Positions 16,971 to 25,400 of a DNA stretch of 50,331 nt are shown here, piece after piece. Source of the DNA: an uncultured Christensenellaceae bacterium (GTDB lineage Bacteria > Bacillota > Clostridia > Christensenellales > Aristaeellaceae). Below the pieces are notes generated by a model. The model saw nothing but the letters and a program-made list of their open reading frames with translations, was not told where the DNA came from and ran no database searches. The DNA lies in contig CAJOJQ010000022.1 in NCBI GenBank assembly GCA_905234985.1, positions 1 to 50,331 on the forward strand, in the 5' to 3' direction. A program made the position numbers and the translations under genes. How positions within the stretch are numbered: position 1 is the first letter of the stretch; every line of letters begins with the position of its first letter.

Positions 16971-18245
16971 TCACAAATCCCGATGGGTATACTTAACGCG
17001 CCCGGTCACGGTGTCCTCCACGGTTTGGGCGGAGCCGATCAAGTGGTATTTGTAGGTGCAAAGGCCCTCCAGGCCCACGGGGCCGCGGGCGTGGAGCTTG
17101 CCGGTGGAAATACCCACCTCGGCCCCGAAGCCGTAGCGGAAGCCGTCGGCAAAGCGGGTGGAGCAGTTCACGTACACCCCGGCGCTGTCCACCCCGGTAA
17201 GGAAACGGCGCTGGGCGGCTTCATCCTGTGCCAGAATGGCGTCGGTGTGGTGGGAGCCGTAGCGGTTGATGTGGGCGATGGCTTCCTCGATGGAATCCAC
17301 GATCTTGATGGACAGAATGGCGTCCAAATATTCTGTGGCCCAATCCTGCTCTGTGGCGGGGACGCAGTCGATGATAGCCCGGGTGCGCTCGTCCCCCCGG
17401 ATTTCCACGCCCTTGGCTTTCAGCGCGGCCGCGCAGGGGGGCAGGAACGCGGCGGCGATATCCTGATGCACCAGCAGGGTTTCCATGGCGTTGCACACGG
17501 CCAGGGCCTGGGTCTTGGCGTCCACGGTCACTTTCACGGCCATATCAATATCGGCGGAGGCGTCCACATAGGTGTGGCACAGGCCCTCCGCGTGGCCCAT
17601 GACGGGAATGCGGGTGTGATCCATGATGTAGCGCACAAAGGCGTTGCTGCCACGGGGAATAATCAGGTCGATGCTGTCGTCCTGGGAAAGCATTTCATTC
17701 ACGTCGTCCCTGGTTTCCAGCAGGGCGGCCCAGCCCTCCGGAAGCAATCCCCTGGCCCCTTCCTCCATGGCGGCCATGAGGGCGCGGTTGGTGCGCAGAG
17801 CTTCCCGGCCCCCTTTCAGCAGCGCCGCGTTGCCGCTTTTCAGGCACAGGCACGCGATCTGCACCAGCGCGTCGGGCCGGGATTCAAAAATCACCCCGAT
17901 CACGCCGATGGGGCAGGAAACCCGGTATAAATTCAGCCCCGGGGCCAGCTCCCGCGCCAGGGTCGTGCGGCCCAGAGGATCGGGCAGGGAAATCAGCGAA
18001 GAAATGCCGTCCAGTACGTCCTTGAGCTTTCCTTCGTCAAATTTCAGGCGCTTGAGCAGGGGGAAAGCCAAATTTTCCGCCTCCGCCTGGGCGCAGTCCA
18101 GCTTATTCTGTTCAAAAATATCCTGGGCGTGGGCTTTCAAAGCCTGCTGGATGCCTTTCAGTGCGTCGTTGCGCTGCTCCACAGTCAGGGCGGATAAGGT
18201 GTAGGAAGCGCTCCGGGCTTTCTGTGCCAATTCTTTCACTTGCAT
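16971..18245 (-). CDS. proA: Gamma-glutamyl phosphate reductase
   Basis: NADPH-dependent second step of proline synthesis, giving glutamate 5-semialdehyde. The protein has 424 residues with the aldehyde-dehydrogenase fold: catalytic cysteine in AVCNAMETLLVH, NADP segment GVIFESRPDALVQIACLC, and the C-terminal FGAEVGISTGKLHARGPVGLE. ATG 18245 is chosen because GGAGGG sits 6 nt upstream; the ATG at 18251 lies directly against that site. proB and proC are not in the window. The upstream region contains a large inverted repeat rather than an obvious promoter. Confidence 0.96.
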   Translation of the reverse strand: MQVKELAQKARSASYTLSALTVEQRNDALKGIQQALKAHAQDIFEQNKLDCAQAEAENLAFPLLKRLKFDEGKLKDVLDGISSLISLPDPLGRTTLARELAPGLNLYRVSCPIGVIGVIFESRPDALVQIACLCLKSGNAALLKGGREALRTNRALMAAMEEGARGLLPEGWAALLETRDDVNEMLSQDDSIDLIIPRGSNAFVRYIMDHTRIPVMGHAEGLCHTYVDASADIDMAVKVTVDAKTQALAVCNAMETLLVHQDIAAAFLPPCAAALKAKGVEIRGDERTRAIIDCVPATEQDWATEYLDAILSIKIVDSIEEAIAHINRYGSHHTDAILAQDEAAQRRFLTGVDSAGVYVNCSTRFADGFRYGFGAEVGISTGKLHARGPVGLEGLCTYKYHLIGSAQTVEDTVTGRVKYTHRDL

Positions 18246-18278
18246 GTTCATCCCTCCGTTAGGATTCACGAATTTCTG

Positions 18279-18417
18279 GGGGAAACCTCTCTTTGCTGTC
18301 CGGGGTCTTCCGGCCCGGCCTCCGCTGAAAACCGGCCCAAGAGCAGGTTTTCCGGGCGCTTCGGCCCCAAAGAGAGGTTTCCCCGAGACCCCCTTCCGAG
18401 AAAGCCATAAGAAAGAA
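18279..18417. repeat. Structured intergenic element, copy 1
   Basis: A perfect 17-bp inverted repeat (18279-18295 with 18368-18384; GGGGAAACCTCTCTTTG) encloses further GC-rich palindromes. The distal end at 18389-18417 (CCTTCCGAGAAAGCCATAAG) recurs at 24737-24764. The stretch 18246-18500 between proA and smpB contains no gene that I can support. Confidence 0.6.
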
Positions 18418-18511
18418 TCTTCTTTCTGAAAATCGTTGAAGCACAAACGGAAGAATGGATCATACATTCTTCCTGCTCCTGCCGCGTATTATAGCATAGA
18501 AACACATCCCA

Positions 18512-18540
18512 TTGCAATTCCCATTCTTTTGTGATATAAT
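18512..18540 (+). promoter_or_regulatory. Promoter of smpB
   Basis: TTGCAA (18512-18517), 17-bp spacer, perfect TATAAT (18535-18540), 39 bp before the ATG. Confidence 0.6.
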
Positions 18541-18579
18541 TATCCGGCACAGGAAACGATGCAGAAGGAGGGACGCCGC

Positions 18580-19053
18580 ATGGCTAAGAAAAAGGGCGTG
18601 AAGCCCATCGCCCAGAACAAAAAAGCCCGGCACGACTTCTTCATCGAGGAAAGCATCGAGTGCGGCATTGAACTCAAGGGCACGGAGGTCAAATCCATGC
18701 GCCAGGGCAAGGTGAACCTGAAAGAAAGCTACGCCCTGGTGAAAGACGGGGAAATCTTTGTGCAGGGCATGCACATCAGTCCCTACGAGCAGGGCAACAT
18801 CTTTAACACCGACCCCCTGCGCCCCAAGCGCCTGCTGCTGCATAAAAGCGAGATCCGCAAATTGGGCAGTCAGGTGCAGCGCCAAGGCTACGCGCTGGTG
18901 CCCCTGGACGTGTACCTCAAGGACGGTCGGATGAAAATGAACTTAGGCCTGTGCGTGGGCAAACACCTGCACGATAAGCGCGCCAGCACCGCCGAACGGG
19001 ACGTGAAGCGGGAAATGGCCCGCTTGGTGCGAACCAACAACCGGGGAGAGTAA
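18580..19053 (+). CDS. smpB: SsrA-binding protein SmpB
   Basis: Binds the tRNA-like domain of tmRNA and delivers it to stalled ribosomes for trans-translation. The protein has 157 residues, the normal length. Family blocks are clear: [35 protein letters not shown], the central SPYEQGN, and the basic C-terminal tail [22 protein letters not shown] 18580 has GGAGG 7 nt upstream; an in-frame ATG at 18559 has none. Its RNA partner ssrA begins about 280 bp downstream on the same strand. Confidence 0.98.
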   Translation: MAKKKGVKPIAQNKKARHDFFIEESIECGIELKGTEVKSMRQGKVNLKESYALVKDGEIFVQGMHISPYEQGNIFNTDPLRPKRLLLHKSEIRKLGSQVQRQGYALVPLDVYLKDGRMKMNLGLCVGKHLHDKRASTAERDVKREMARLVRTNNRGE

Positions 19054-19270
19054 CCGTTACTGCTTCGCAGTAACGCGAAAGAGGGAATCCTTCCCCCTTT
19101 CGAGATTCCCCTACGGTTTTTCCTAAAATCCCTACGGGATTTCCGGGCGGAAAAACCGCAAGGAAGAAAAATTTCTTTCAGTCGTCTTCGCTCCTTACAG
19201 AAATTTTTCGTCCTCGCGGCGTACACGCCGCCGCTGCGGGTTTCAGTCAAGGGGAGTGCCCCTTGACAAT
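19054..19270. repeat. Palindrome array between smpB and ssrA
   Basis: At least five small inverted repeats follow one another: GTTACTGCTTCGCAGTAAC, GGAATC...GATTCC, CGGTTTTTCC...GGAAAAACCG, GGCGTACACGCC and CAAGGGGAGTGCCCCTTG. No coding sequence is supported. Some may fold in a joint smpB-ssrA transcript. Confidence 0.5.
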
Positions 19271-19333
19271 CCTCCTCGGCTTCTGTTTCTCTCGGAGTAA
19301 CTAAACAGCAAAAGCAATCCTTCTCTCATCCAT

Positions 19334-19679
19334 GGGGGTGTACTGGTTTCGACGGGGATCGTCGGAGGTATGGTAAGCGAGCCGCGGACCCTGGCCGCGT
19401 TAAAACGGGGAAAATAAAATTAACTGACAATACTCAGTACGCTTTCGCTGCCTAAGAGCAGCGCGTCGACACCGAGCGCCTACGGCTCGGCCCACCGGCG
19501 TCATTGATGTAGGGAACGGAGCCGCGGGGGCCTCGGAGCGGCTCGGCACAAGAGGCTACTGAACGCGCAAGCCCGGCAGGGGGCGTGCGCGGGAGGGAAT
19601 GTCAAAACCCTGCCTGCGCTCGGAGAAAGCCATGCAGCTGAATCTTCGGACAGGGGTTCGATTCCCCTCACCTCCACCA
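19334..19679 (+). ncRNA. ssrA: Transfer-messenger RNA (tmRNA)
   Basis: tmRNA rescues stalled ribosomes. The 5' end GGGGGTGTACTGGTTTCGAC and the 3' end GGTTCGATTCCCCTCACC...CCA form the tRNA-Ala-like domain; the acceptor stem pairs GGGGGTG with CACCTCC (one G-U), and CCA is encoded. Internal pseudoknot-like stems are visible (for example GAGCGCC...GGCTCGG). The tag frame ends at TAA 19453-19455 and encodes ...TDNTQYAFAA; the exact resume codon is uncertain, because no GCA codon is at the expected place. It is one-piece, on the same strand as smpB. Confidence 0.96.
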
Positions 19680-19684
19680 AAACG

Positions 19685-19715
19685 AAAATCCTGTCGCGCA
19701 AGCGGCAGGATTTTT
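19685..19715 (+). terminator. Terminator of ssrA
   Basis: The 13-bp stem AAAATCCTGTCGC / GCGGCAGGATTTT (one G-U) has a GCAA tetraloop and a T-run, starting 6 bp after the tmRNA. Confidence 0.9.
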
Positions 19716-19752
19716 GCTTTGTACTTTCTGGATTTTTGCTTTGTACTTTCTG
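19709..19752 (+). repeat. 22-bp perfect tandem duplication
   Basis: Two identical 22-bp units (19709-19730, 19731-19752; each begins GATTTTTGC and ends ACTTTCTG) extend from the distal arm of the ssrA terminator to just before the -35 box of the next promoter. Confidence 0.85.
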
Positions 19753-19756
19753 TCTG

Positions 19757-19785
19757 TTGACAAATATATTTATATGTGCTATCAT
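19757..19785 (+). promoter_or_regulatory. Promoter of the HicB-like gene and probably downstream genes
   Basis: TTGACA (19757-19762), 17-bp spacer, TATCAT (19780-19785). Confidence 0.55.
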
Positions 19786-19809
19786 TGCCCTGTAAGGAGG
19801 GAACTGCCC

Positions 19810-20217
19810 ATGAAACAGCCCGAACGTTATTTCTTCCCCGCCGTTTTCACCTATGAGCCCGGCCAGGAAATCGCCATAGTTTTTCCTGATCTGGATTGTG
19901 CCACCAGCGGCGAAAACGACGACGACGCCCTGCTCTCCGCCCGTGAGCTGTTGGGCGCTGTGCTGTATGGCATGGAGGAGGACGGCGAACCCATTCCCGC
20001 CCCTTCCGCCTTGAACGCTGTCCAGGCGGAAGACAATGAGCGCGTGGTGCTGGTGGACGTGTACATGCCCTCGATCCGTCTGGCCAAGGTGAACCGTTCC
20101 GTCAACCGTACCGTCACCCTCCCCGCCTGGCTGAACGCCGCCGCGCTGGAAAAGAATATCAACTTCTCCCAGGTACTCCAGGACGCGCTGAAAAAGAATT
20201 TGGGTCTGGCGCGGTAA
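19810..20217 (+). CDS. HicB-like protein without HicA partner
   Basis: Protein of 135 residues. The N-terminal 60 residues show the HicB pattern: YFFPAVFTYEP, IAIVFPDLDCATSGENDDDA and ARELLGAVLYGMEEDGE. The C-terminus (VNRTVTLPAWLNAAALEKN, FSQVLQDALKKNL) looks like a ribbon-helix-helix DNA-binding domain. HicB normally neutralises the HicA mRNA interferase and represses its operon. No small HicA gene lies on either side: upstream is ssrA and downstream, 22 bp away, the MrfA helicase. It may be a stand-alone regulator. GGAGG 9 nt upstream supports the ATG. Confidence 0.8.
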   Translation: MKQPERYFFPAVFTYEPGQEIAIVFPDLDCATSGENDDDALLSARELLGAVLYGMEEDGEPIPAPSALNAVQAEDNERVVLVDVYMPSIRLAKVNRSVNRTVTLPAWLNAAALEKNINFSQVLQDALKKNLGLAR

Positions 20218-20239
20218 AAAATCACTACAGGGGGCCGCC

Positions 20240-22504
20240 ATGAATCTGAATCAAATGCTGGAAAAATTAAAAAATAACCCCTTCTTTATGGAAAACGTGA
20301 CGGCGTGGCGCGTGGTGCCGCCCCGGGAAGCGAAGTACGCCCCCTGGCCGGAGGGCGTCGATCCCCGTCTGCCCGCCGCCCTGGGAAAGCATGGGGTGCA
20401 TCAATTGTACACCCACCAGGCGGAATGCTTCGCCGCGTCCCAGGCGGGGAAGGATTACGTGGTGGTCACGCCCACGGCCTCCGGGAAAACCCTGTGCTAC
20501 AACCTGCCCGTGCTGGCGGAAATTCTGAAAAATCCTGACGCCAGGGCTTTATATCTGTTCCCCACCAAGGCCCTGTCCGCCGATCAGGTGGCTGAACTCT
20601 ATGAGCTGATCGAGCTTTTAGGCGCGGACGTCAAAACCTTTACCTACGACGGCGACACCCCCGCCGCCGCCCGCCGTGCCGTGCGTCAGGCGGGGCATGT
20701 GGTGGTGACCAACCCGGACATGCTGCACAGCGGCATCCTGCCCCAGCACACCAAATGGGTGAAGCTGTTTGAAAACCTGAAATACATCGTGGTGGACGAA
20801 ATCCATTCTTACCGGGGCGTGTTCGGCAGCAATTTGGCAAACGTTTTGCGCCGCTTGATGCGCCTGTGTGAATTTTACGGCAGCCACCCCCAGTTTATCC
20901 TTTGCTCCGCCACCATCCAGAACCCCAAAGAATTGGCGGAGACCCTCATCGGGCGGCCCGTGACCCTCATCGACAACAACGGCGCGCCCGCCGGGGAAAA
21001 GCATTACATCTTTTATAATCCCCCGGTGGTGAACCGGCAGCTTGGCATCCGCAAGGGCGTGCTGCCGGAAACGCGGGCCATCGCTTCCATGCTGGTGAAA
21101 AACGGGGTGCAGAGCATCGTGTTCGCCAAAAGTCGCCTGCAAGTGGAGGTACTGACCCGGCAATTGAAAGAACTGGTGTCCGACCCCATCGGCAACAGCG
21201 GCAAGGTGCGGGGCTACCGGGGCGGCTATCTGCCCTCCGAACGGCGGGAGATCGAACGGGGCCTCCGGGCCGGGGACATTCAGGCCGTGGTATCCACTAA
21301 CGCCCTGGAACTCGGCATCGACATCGGCGCCCTGGAGGCCTGCGTGCTGTGCGGCTATCCCGGCACCATCGCCAGCACCTGGCAGCAATCGGGCCGGGCC
21401 GGGCGGCGGCACGGGGTCAGCGCCACGTTCATGGTAGCCTCCAGTAACGCCCTGGACCAGTTCATCGTCACCCACCCGGATTATTTTTTCACCCAGCCCG
21501 CCGAAAACGCCCTGCTGAACCCGGACAACCTGTATATCTTACTCAGCCACTTCAAGTGCGCCGCCTATGAGCTGCCCTTCAAGGCCGGGGAAACCCTGGG
21601 CAACGCGGCGGGCGGCGCGGAAATGCTGGAATACCTGGAAGAAAGCAATATCCTGCGGAATGTGGGCGGCACCTACCATTGGATGGCAGAGGATTTCCCC
21701 GCCAGCGAAATGAGCCTGCGCACCGCCATGACCGAAAACTTTCTCATCAACGACATCACCGACCCGGCCCATCCCCGCATCGTGGGCGAAATGGACCGCT
21801 TCACCGCGCCCATGCTGCTGCATCCCAACGCCATTTATATGCACGAGGGCCAGACCTATCAGGTGGAGGAATTGGACTTCGACGCCTGCAAGGCCTTCAT
21901 TCGCCGGGTGAACGTGGACTACTACACCGACGCCGATTTGAACGTGAGTCTTTCCCTGCTGGACATCGAAAAGGAAGAGGATGGCGCGGCCCTGGGCGAA
22001 GTGAAGGTGGTGGCCCTGGTCAAAATCTTCAAGAAAATGCGCTTCGACAACAACGAAAACGTGGGCTTCGGCCCTGTGCGCCTGCCGGAAACGGAAATGC
22101 ACACCACCGCCATGTGGCGCACCGTGCCGGACAGCATCGCAGAGAAGTACGAAAAGGACGATCTGCAAAGCGGCATGTTAGGCATCGCCAACCTGCTGCG
22201 GATTTTGGCCCCCCTGTACCTCATGTGTTCCCCCCGGGATTTGGCGGTGAGCTATCAGGTGAAGTGCCCCTTCACGGAGAAGCCCACCCTGATCCTGTAC
22301 GACAACTGCCCCGGGGGCGTGGGGCTGGCGGAAAAAGCCTTCCGCATGCGGGATATCCTGCTCACTCACGCCCTCACCCTGGTTTCCGACTGCGACTGCC
22401 CCCAGGGCTGTCCCTCCTGCGTGGGGCCTGTGGGCGAGATCGGTCCGCGGGGCAAGGAAATGGCCAAGAAACTCCTGGAGGATCTGCTTCATGACCATTC
22501 ATGA
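20240..22504 (+). CDS. mrfA: MrfA/YprA-type DEAD/DEAH-box helicase with DUF1998 domain
   Basis: ATP-dependent 3'-5' DNA helicase of 754 residues; B. subtilis MrfA (749 aa) repairs mitomycin-type DNA damage. Visible motifs: TPTASGKT (77-84), DEIH (186-189), CSATI, and QQSGRAGRRHG (motif VI). The C-terminal DUF1998 domain ends in a zinc-binding cluster with C718, C720, C724 and C727 (CDCPQGCPSC). The exonuclease partner MrfB is not adjacent, so repair would need a nuclease encoded elsewhere. The start codon follows GGGGGCC and lies 22 bp after the HicB-like gene. The stop overlaps the next gene by 14 nt, indicating one transcript. Confidence 0.9.
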   Translation: MNLNQMLEKLKNNPFFMENVTAWRVVPPREAKYAPWPEGVDPRLPAALGKHGVHQLYTHQAECFAASQAGKDYVVVTPTASGKTLCYNLPVLAEILKNPDARALYLFPTKALSADQVAELYELIELLGADVKTFTYDGDTPAAARRAVRQAGHVVVTNPDMLHSGILPQHTKWVKLFENLKYIVVDEIHSYRGVFGSNLANVLRRLMRLCEFYGSHPQFILCSATIQNPKELAETLIGRPVTLIDNNGAPAGEKHYIFYNPPVVNRQLGIRKGVLPETRAIASMLVKNGVQSIVFAKSRLQVEVLTRQLKELVSDPIGNSGKVRGYRGGYLPSERREIERGLRAGDIQAVVSTNALELGIDIGALEACVLCGYPGTIASTWQQSGRAGRRHGVSATFMVASSNALDQFIVTHPDYFFTQPAENALLNPDNLYILLSHFKCAAYELPFKAGETLGNAAGGAEMLEYLEESNILRNVGGTYHWMAEDFPASEMSLRTAMTENFLINDITDPAHPRIVGEMDRFTAPMLLHPNAIYMHEGQTYQVEELDFDACKAFIRRVNVDYYTDADLNVSLSLLDIEKEEDGAALGEVKVVALVKIFKKMRFDNNENVGFGPVRLPETEMHTTAMWRTVPDSIAEKYEKDDLQSGMLGIANLLRILAPLYLMCSPRDLAVSYQVKCPFTEKPTLILYDNCPGGVGLAEKAFRMRDILLTHALTLVSDCDCPQGCPSCVGPVGEIGPRGKEMAKKLLEDLLHDHS

Positions 22505-23852
22505 ACTGGTGGAATTGCAGCGCCGCGCCTTTTACGCGGTGAACCCCCGCGGCGTTGAATCCCGGCTGGATCAGCTGGACAAGCTGTATAAGCTCATCGT
22601 CCAGTGGGAGGATCGCATCTGCCTGGCCCTGCAAATGGACTTGGGTAAGAGCCACGAGGAAGCCTACATGACGGAAATCGGCATGGTGCTTGCTGAAATC
22701 TCCTGCTTTCTGCGGCACTTGTCCCGCTGGGCCAGGCCCAAGCGGCCGCCCCTGCCCCTGTCCCTGTTCCCCGGCAGCAGCTGCGTTTTAAAGGAACCCT
22801 ACGGCGTGGTACTCATCATGGCCCCCTGGAATTATCCCTTTCAGCTCACCCTGAACCCATTGATCGGGGCTATCGCGGCGGGCAATCACTGCATCGTGAA
22901 GCCAAGCGCCTACGCCCCGGCCACCGCCCAGGTGATTTTTGATCTGGTGTCCTCCTGCTTCCCCTCGGAGCAGGCGGCGGTGATCTTAGGCAGCCGGGCG
23001 GAAAACCAGGCCCTGCTGGAGGAACGCTTCGATTATATCTTCTTTACCGGCGGGGTGAACATGGGCAAGGTGGTGCTGGAAAAAGCCGCCCGGTATGTGA
23101 CCCCCGTGACGCTCGAATTGGGCGGCAAAAGCCCCTGCATCGTGGACGAATCGGCGGACATTGCCGTGGCCGCCCGGCGCATCGCCTTCGGCAAGGCCCT
23201 CAATTCCGGCCAGACCTGCGTGGCTCCCGATTATCTGCTGGTGCAGGAACGGGTGAAGGACAGGCTGCTGGCGGGAATCCTGCGGTGCTGGGAGGAATTC
23301 TACGGCGAACCGCTCATCAGCCCCCAATGGCCCAAAATGGTGAACGCCAAGCACTACCAGCGGGTGATGAATTTAATCCAGGGCGAAAAGATTTTCTGCG
23401 GCGGAAACGGGGACGGGGAACGCATCGAACCCACCATTTTAACGGACGTTTCCTGGGATTCCCCCGTCATGCGGGAGGAAATTTTCGGCCCGGTGCTGCC
23501 GGTGATCACCTTTAAGACCGTCGACGAGGTCATTTCCCGCATCAACAGCCGGGAGCGGCCTCTAGCCCTGTACCTGTTCACCCGCCGGGTAGGGGTCAAG
23601 GAAAAGGTGCTGCGGCAGGTGCCTTTCGGCGGCGGGTGCGTCAACGATACGGTGGTGCATTTGTCCTCCAGCCGCCTGCCCTTCGGCGGCGTGGGGCAGA
23701 GCGGCATGGGCCGCTATCACGGCAGATACTCCTTTGAAACCTTCACCCACGAAAAAGCCGTGGTATTGAAGGGCAATTGGCCGGACATTCAAATGCGCTA
23801 TCCCCCCTATTCCAAGAAAAAGCTGAATCTGATCAAGAAATTTTTGAGGTGA
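22491..23852 (+). CDS. Aldehyde dehydrogenase, class-3-like
   Basis: NAD(P)-dependent oxidation of aldehydes to acids. The protein has 453 residues, the short class-3/AlkH-type length. N114 (APWNYPFQ), E209 (LELGGKSP) and catalytic C243 (NSGQTCVAP) are present. The hydrophobic, basic C-terminus (YSKKKLNLIKKF) resembles membrane-associated fatty-aldehyde dehydrogenases. The ATG overlaps the end of mrfA and lies in a GGAGGATCT context. It is followed 6 bp later by the rRNA-methyltransferase-like gene. The substrate is probably a medium or long-chain aldehyde, by inference. Confidence 0.9.
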   Translation: MTIHELVELQRRAFYAVNPRGVESRLDQLDKLYKLIVQWEDRICLALQMDLGKSHEEAYMTEIGMVLAEISCFLRHLSRWARPKRPPLPLSLFPGSSCVLKEPYGVVLIMAPWNYPFQLTLNPLIGAIAAGNHCIVKPSAYAPATAQVIFDLVSSCFPSEQAAVILGSRAENQALLEERFDYIFFTGGVNMGKVVLEKAARYVTPVTLELGGKSPCIVDESADIAVAARRIAFGKALNSGQTCVAPDYLLVQERVKDRLLAGILRCWEEFYGEPLISPQWPKMVNAKHYQRVMNLIQGEKIFCGGNGDGERIEPTILTDVSWDSPVMREEIFGPVLPVITFKTVDEVISRINSRERPLALYLFTRRVGVKEKVLRQVPFGGGCVNDTVVHLSSSRLPFGGVGQSGMGRYHGRYSFETFTHEKAVVLKGNWPDIQMRYPPYSKKKLNLIKKFLR

Positions 23853-23858
23853 CGAACC

Positions 23859-24581
23859 ATGCCCGCGTTGGAAGCCTACAAGCGCGAACTGGATTATTCT
23901 TACGCCCCCGGCCTTTTTCCCTCCCTGGAAGCCATGACCAAGCGGCCCGAACTCATGCGGCGGCTGCTCGTTTCCTCCAGGGGCCAGGACAGCGAGGGCG
24001 TGAAAAAGCTGATCGCCCTGGCAGAGGAAAAGCATATCCGTGTGGAGATTGCTGATAAAGCCCTCTCCCGCATTTCCGGGAAGGACAACTGCTTCGCCGC
24101 GGCGGTGTTTGAAAAGCGGCCCCTGCCCCTGGATGGGGCCTGCGACCACATCGTTCTCCATCACATTTCCGACCAGGGCAATTTGGGCACCATCCTGCGC
24201 ACGGCCTTAGGCTTTGGGTATCACGATATCGCCATCATTCGCCCCGCCGCCGACGTGTACGACCCCAAGGTGGTCCGGGCCAGCATGGGCGCGCTGTTTT
24301 CCCTGCGGGTAAGCGAATACGGCGATTTTTCGGCTTATTGGCAGGAATTTGCACCGCACGCGGCGTACCCCTTCATGCTGGACGGCTCCGTGCAAATGGA
24401 TGACGCGGCCAAGGACGCGTCCCACCCCTGCGCCCTGATCTTCGGCAACGAAGGCTCCGGCCTGCCCCCCGAATTTCAGCAGGTGGGCCAACCCGTGCGC
24501 ATCCCCAGCAGCGACGAGGTGGATTCTTTGAACCTTGCGATCGCCGCCGCCATCGGGATGTATGCCTTTAGGAAGCGATAA
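23859..24581 (+). CDS. TrmH/SpoU-family RNA 2'-O-methyltransferase
   Basis: SAM-dependent RNA ribose methyltransferase with the trefoil-knot (SPOUT) fold, 240 residues. The three family motifs are present: QGNLGTILRTA (about 108-118), ALIFGNEGSGLP (about 190-201) and IPSSDEVDSLNLAIAAAIG (about 211-229). The N-terminal part is a short substrate-binding domain. Target RNA cannot be told from sequence. It starts 6 bp after the dehydrogenase stop with GAGG upstream, and is the last gene of the hicB-mrfA-aldehyde dehydrogenase-methyltransferase run. Confidence 0.9.
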   Translation: MPALEAYKRELDYSYAPGLFPSLEAMTKRPELMRRLLVSSRGQDSEGVKKLIALAEEKHIRVEIADKALSRISGKDNCFAAAVFEKRPLPLDGACDHIVLHHISDQGNLGTILRTALGFGYHDIAIIRPAADVYDPKVVRASMGALFSLRVSEYGDFSAYWQEFAPHAAYPFMLDGSVQMDDAAKDASHPCALIFGNEGSGLPPEFQQVGQPVRIPSSDEVDSLNLAIAAAIGMYAFRKR

Positions 24582-24590
24582 GGTCGGCGG

Positions 24591-24764
24591 GGGAAACCAT
24601 TCTTTGTAGACCAAAGAATGGTTTCCCGCTTCCGCGACCTCAATAGTCGCAACTCCGCTTCATGCGGAGATTGCTCCTTTTCGGTCGATCTCACCGCCGA
24701 TTTGATTTCCGCCACTGGCGGAAATCGGCGGTTCGTCCCCCTCCGAGAAAGCCATTAAGGAAGA
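24591..24764. repeat. Structured intergenic element, copy 2
   Basis: A perfect 16-bp stem with a 5-nt loop (24591-24606 / 24612-24627; GGGAAACCATTCTTTG) is followed by a second nested palindrome around CCGCCGATTT...AAATCGGCGG. Its end (24737-24764, CTCCGAGAAAGCCATTAAGG) matches the element at 18389-18417. The first stem may also act as a terminator-like barrier. Confidence 0.6.
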
Positions 24765-24796
24765 ACGTATTTCTCCGAATGAAAGGACAAATAAAA

Positions 24797-25345
24797 ATGA
24801 CAGATGAACAGGTTATCCGCGCCCAGGTGACGAAAGCCATTTTGGATTTGGCGAAAGCGGCGAAATTGCAGCCCGGTTCCCAACTCGTGATCGGCTGCTC
24901 CACCAGCGAGATCGCGGGCAGTCAGATCGGCAAGGCCAGCGCCCCGGAAATCGGGGAATGGGTGGCCGGGGCCGTGCTGAACGTGTGCGGTCAACGGGGT
25001 TTTGTGCCCATTTTCCAGTGCTGCGAGCATTTGAACCGTTCTTTGGTCATGCCCCTTTCCGCCGCCAAGGAAAGCCGGTATGTGCGTGTGAACGCTATTC
25101 CCCAGCCCAAGGCGGGCGGCAGCGTGCCCGCCGCGGCGTGGAAGCAGATGGAAGAACCCTGTCTGGTGATGGCCGTCCAGGCTGACGCGGGCCTGGACAT
25201 CGGCGACACCCTCATCGGCATGCACCTGCGTCCCGTGGCCGTGCCCTACCGGGGCGAAATCCGGCAAATCGGCCACGCCAATCTGGTGTGCGCTTATTCC
25301 CGCCTGCCCTATGTGGGCGGTGAACGGGCGGTATACGCCATTTAA
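24797..25345 (+). CDS. ywlG: YwlG/UPF0340 family protein (DUF436)
   Basis: Conserved Firmicute protein of 182 residues with no established function. Family blocks are GSQLVIGCSTSEIAGSQIGK, FQCCEHLNRSL, PCLVMAVQADAGLDIGDTL and IGMHLRPVAVP. It is cytosolic, with no membrane segment. ATG 24797 has AAAGGA about 9 nt upstream. The end of the gene (AVYAI-stop) forms the first copy of a repeat that recurs before two further genes downstream, which suggests that the repeat came from this 3' end. Confidence 0.88.
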   Translation: MTDEQVIRAQVTKAILDLAKAAKLQPGSQLVIGCSTSEIAGSQIGKASAPEIGEWVAGAVLNVCGQRGFVPIFQCCEHLNRSLVMPLSAAKESRYVRVNAIPQPKAGGSVPAAAWKQMEEPCLVMAVQADAGLDIGDTLIGMHLRPVAVPYRGEIRQIGHANLVCAYSRLPYVGGERAVYAI

Positions 25346-25380
25346 ACGGGATTGACAAATCGGAATTTTAAGGAAGAACT
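25331..25380 (+). repeat. Cassette-border repeat R1
   Basis: Overlaps the last codons of ywlG. The core is TATACGCCATTTAAAC, then ATTGACAAATCGG, then a GGA-rich end leading to the next RBS. It is about 75-80 percent identical to R2 (25911-25960) and more weakly to R3 (26421-26470). Confidence 0.75.
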
Positions 25381-25400
25381 ATCGGAGAGGAAGGACTTCC

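Noticed and set aside
19263..19333. Promoter immediately upstream of ssrA
   Set aside because: TTGACA is present at 19263-19268, but no acceptable -10 box lies at the right distance.
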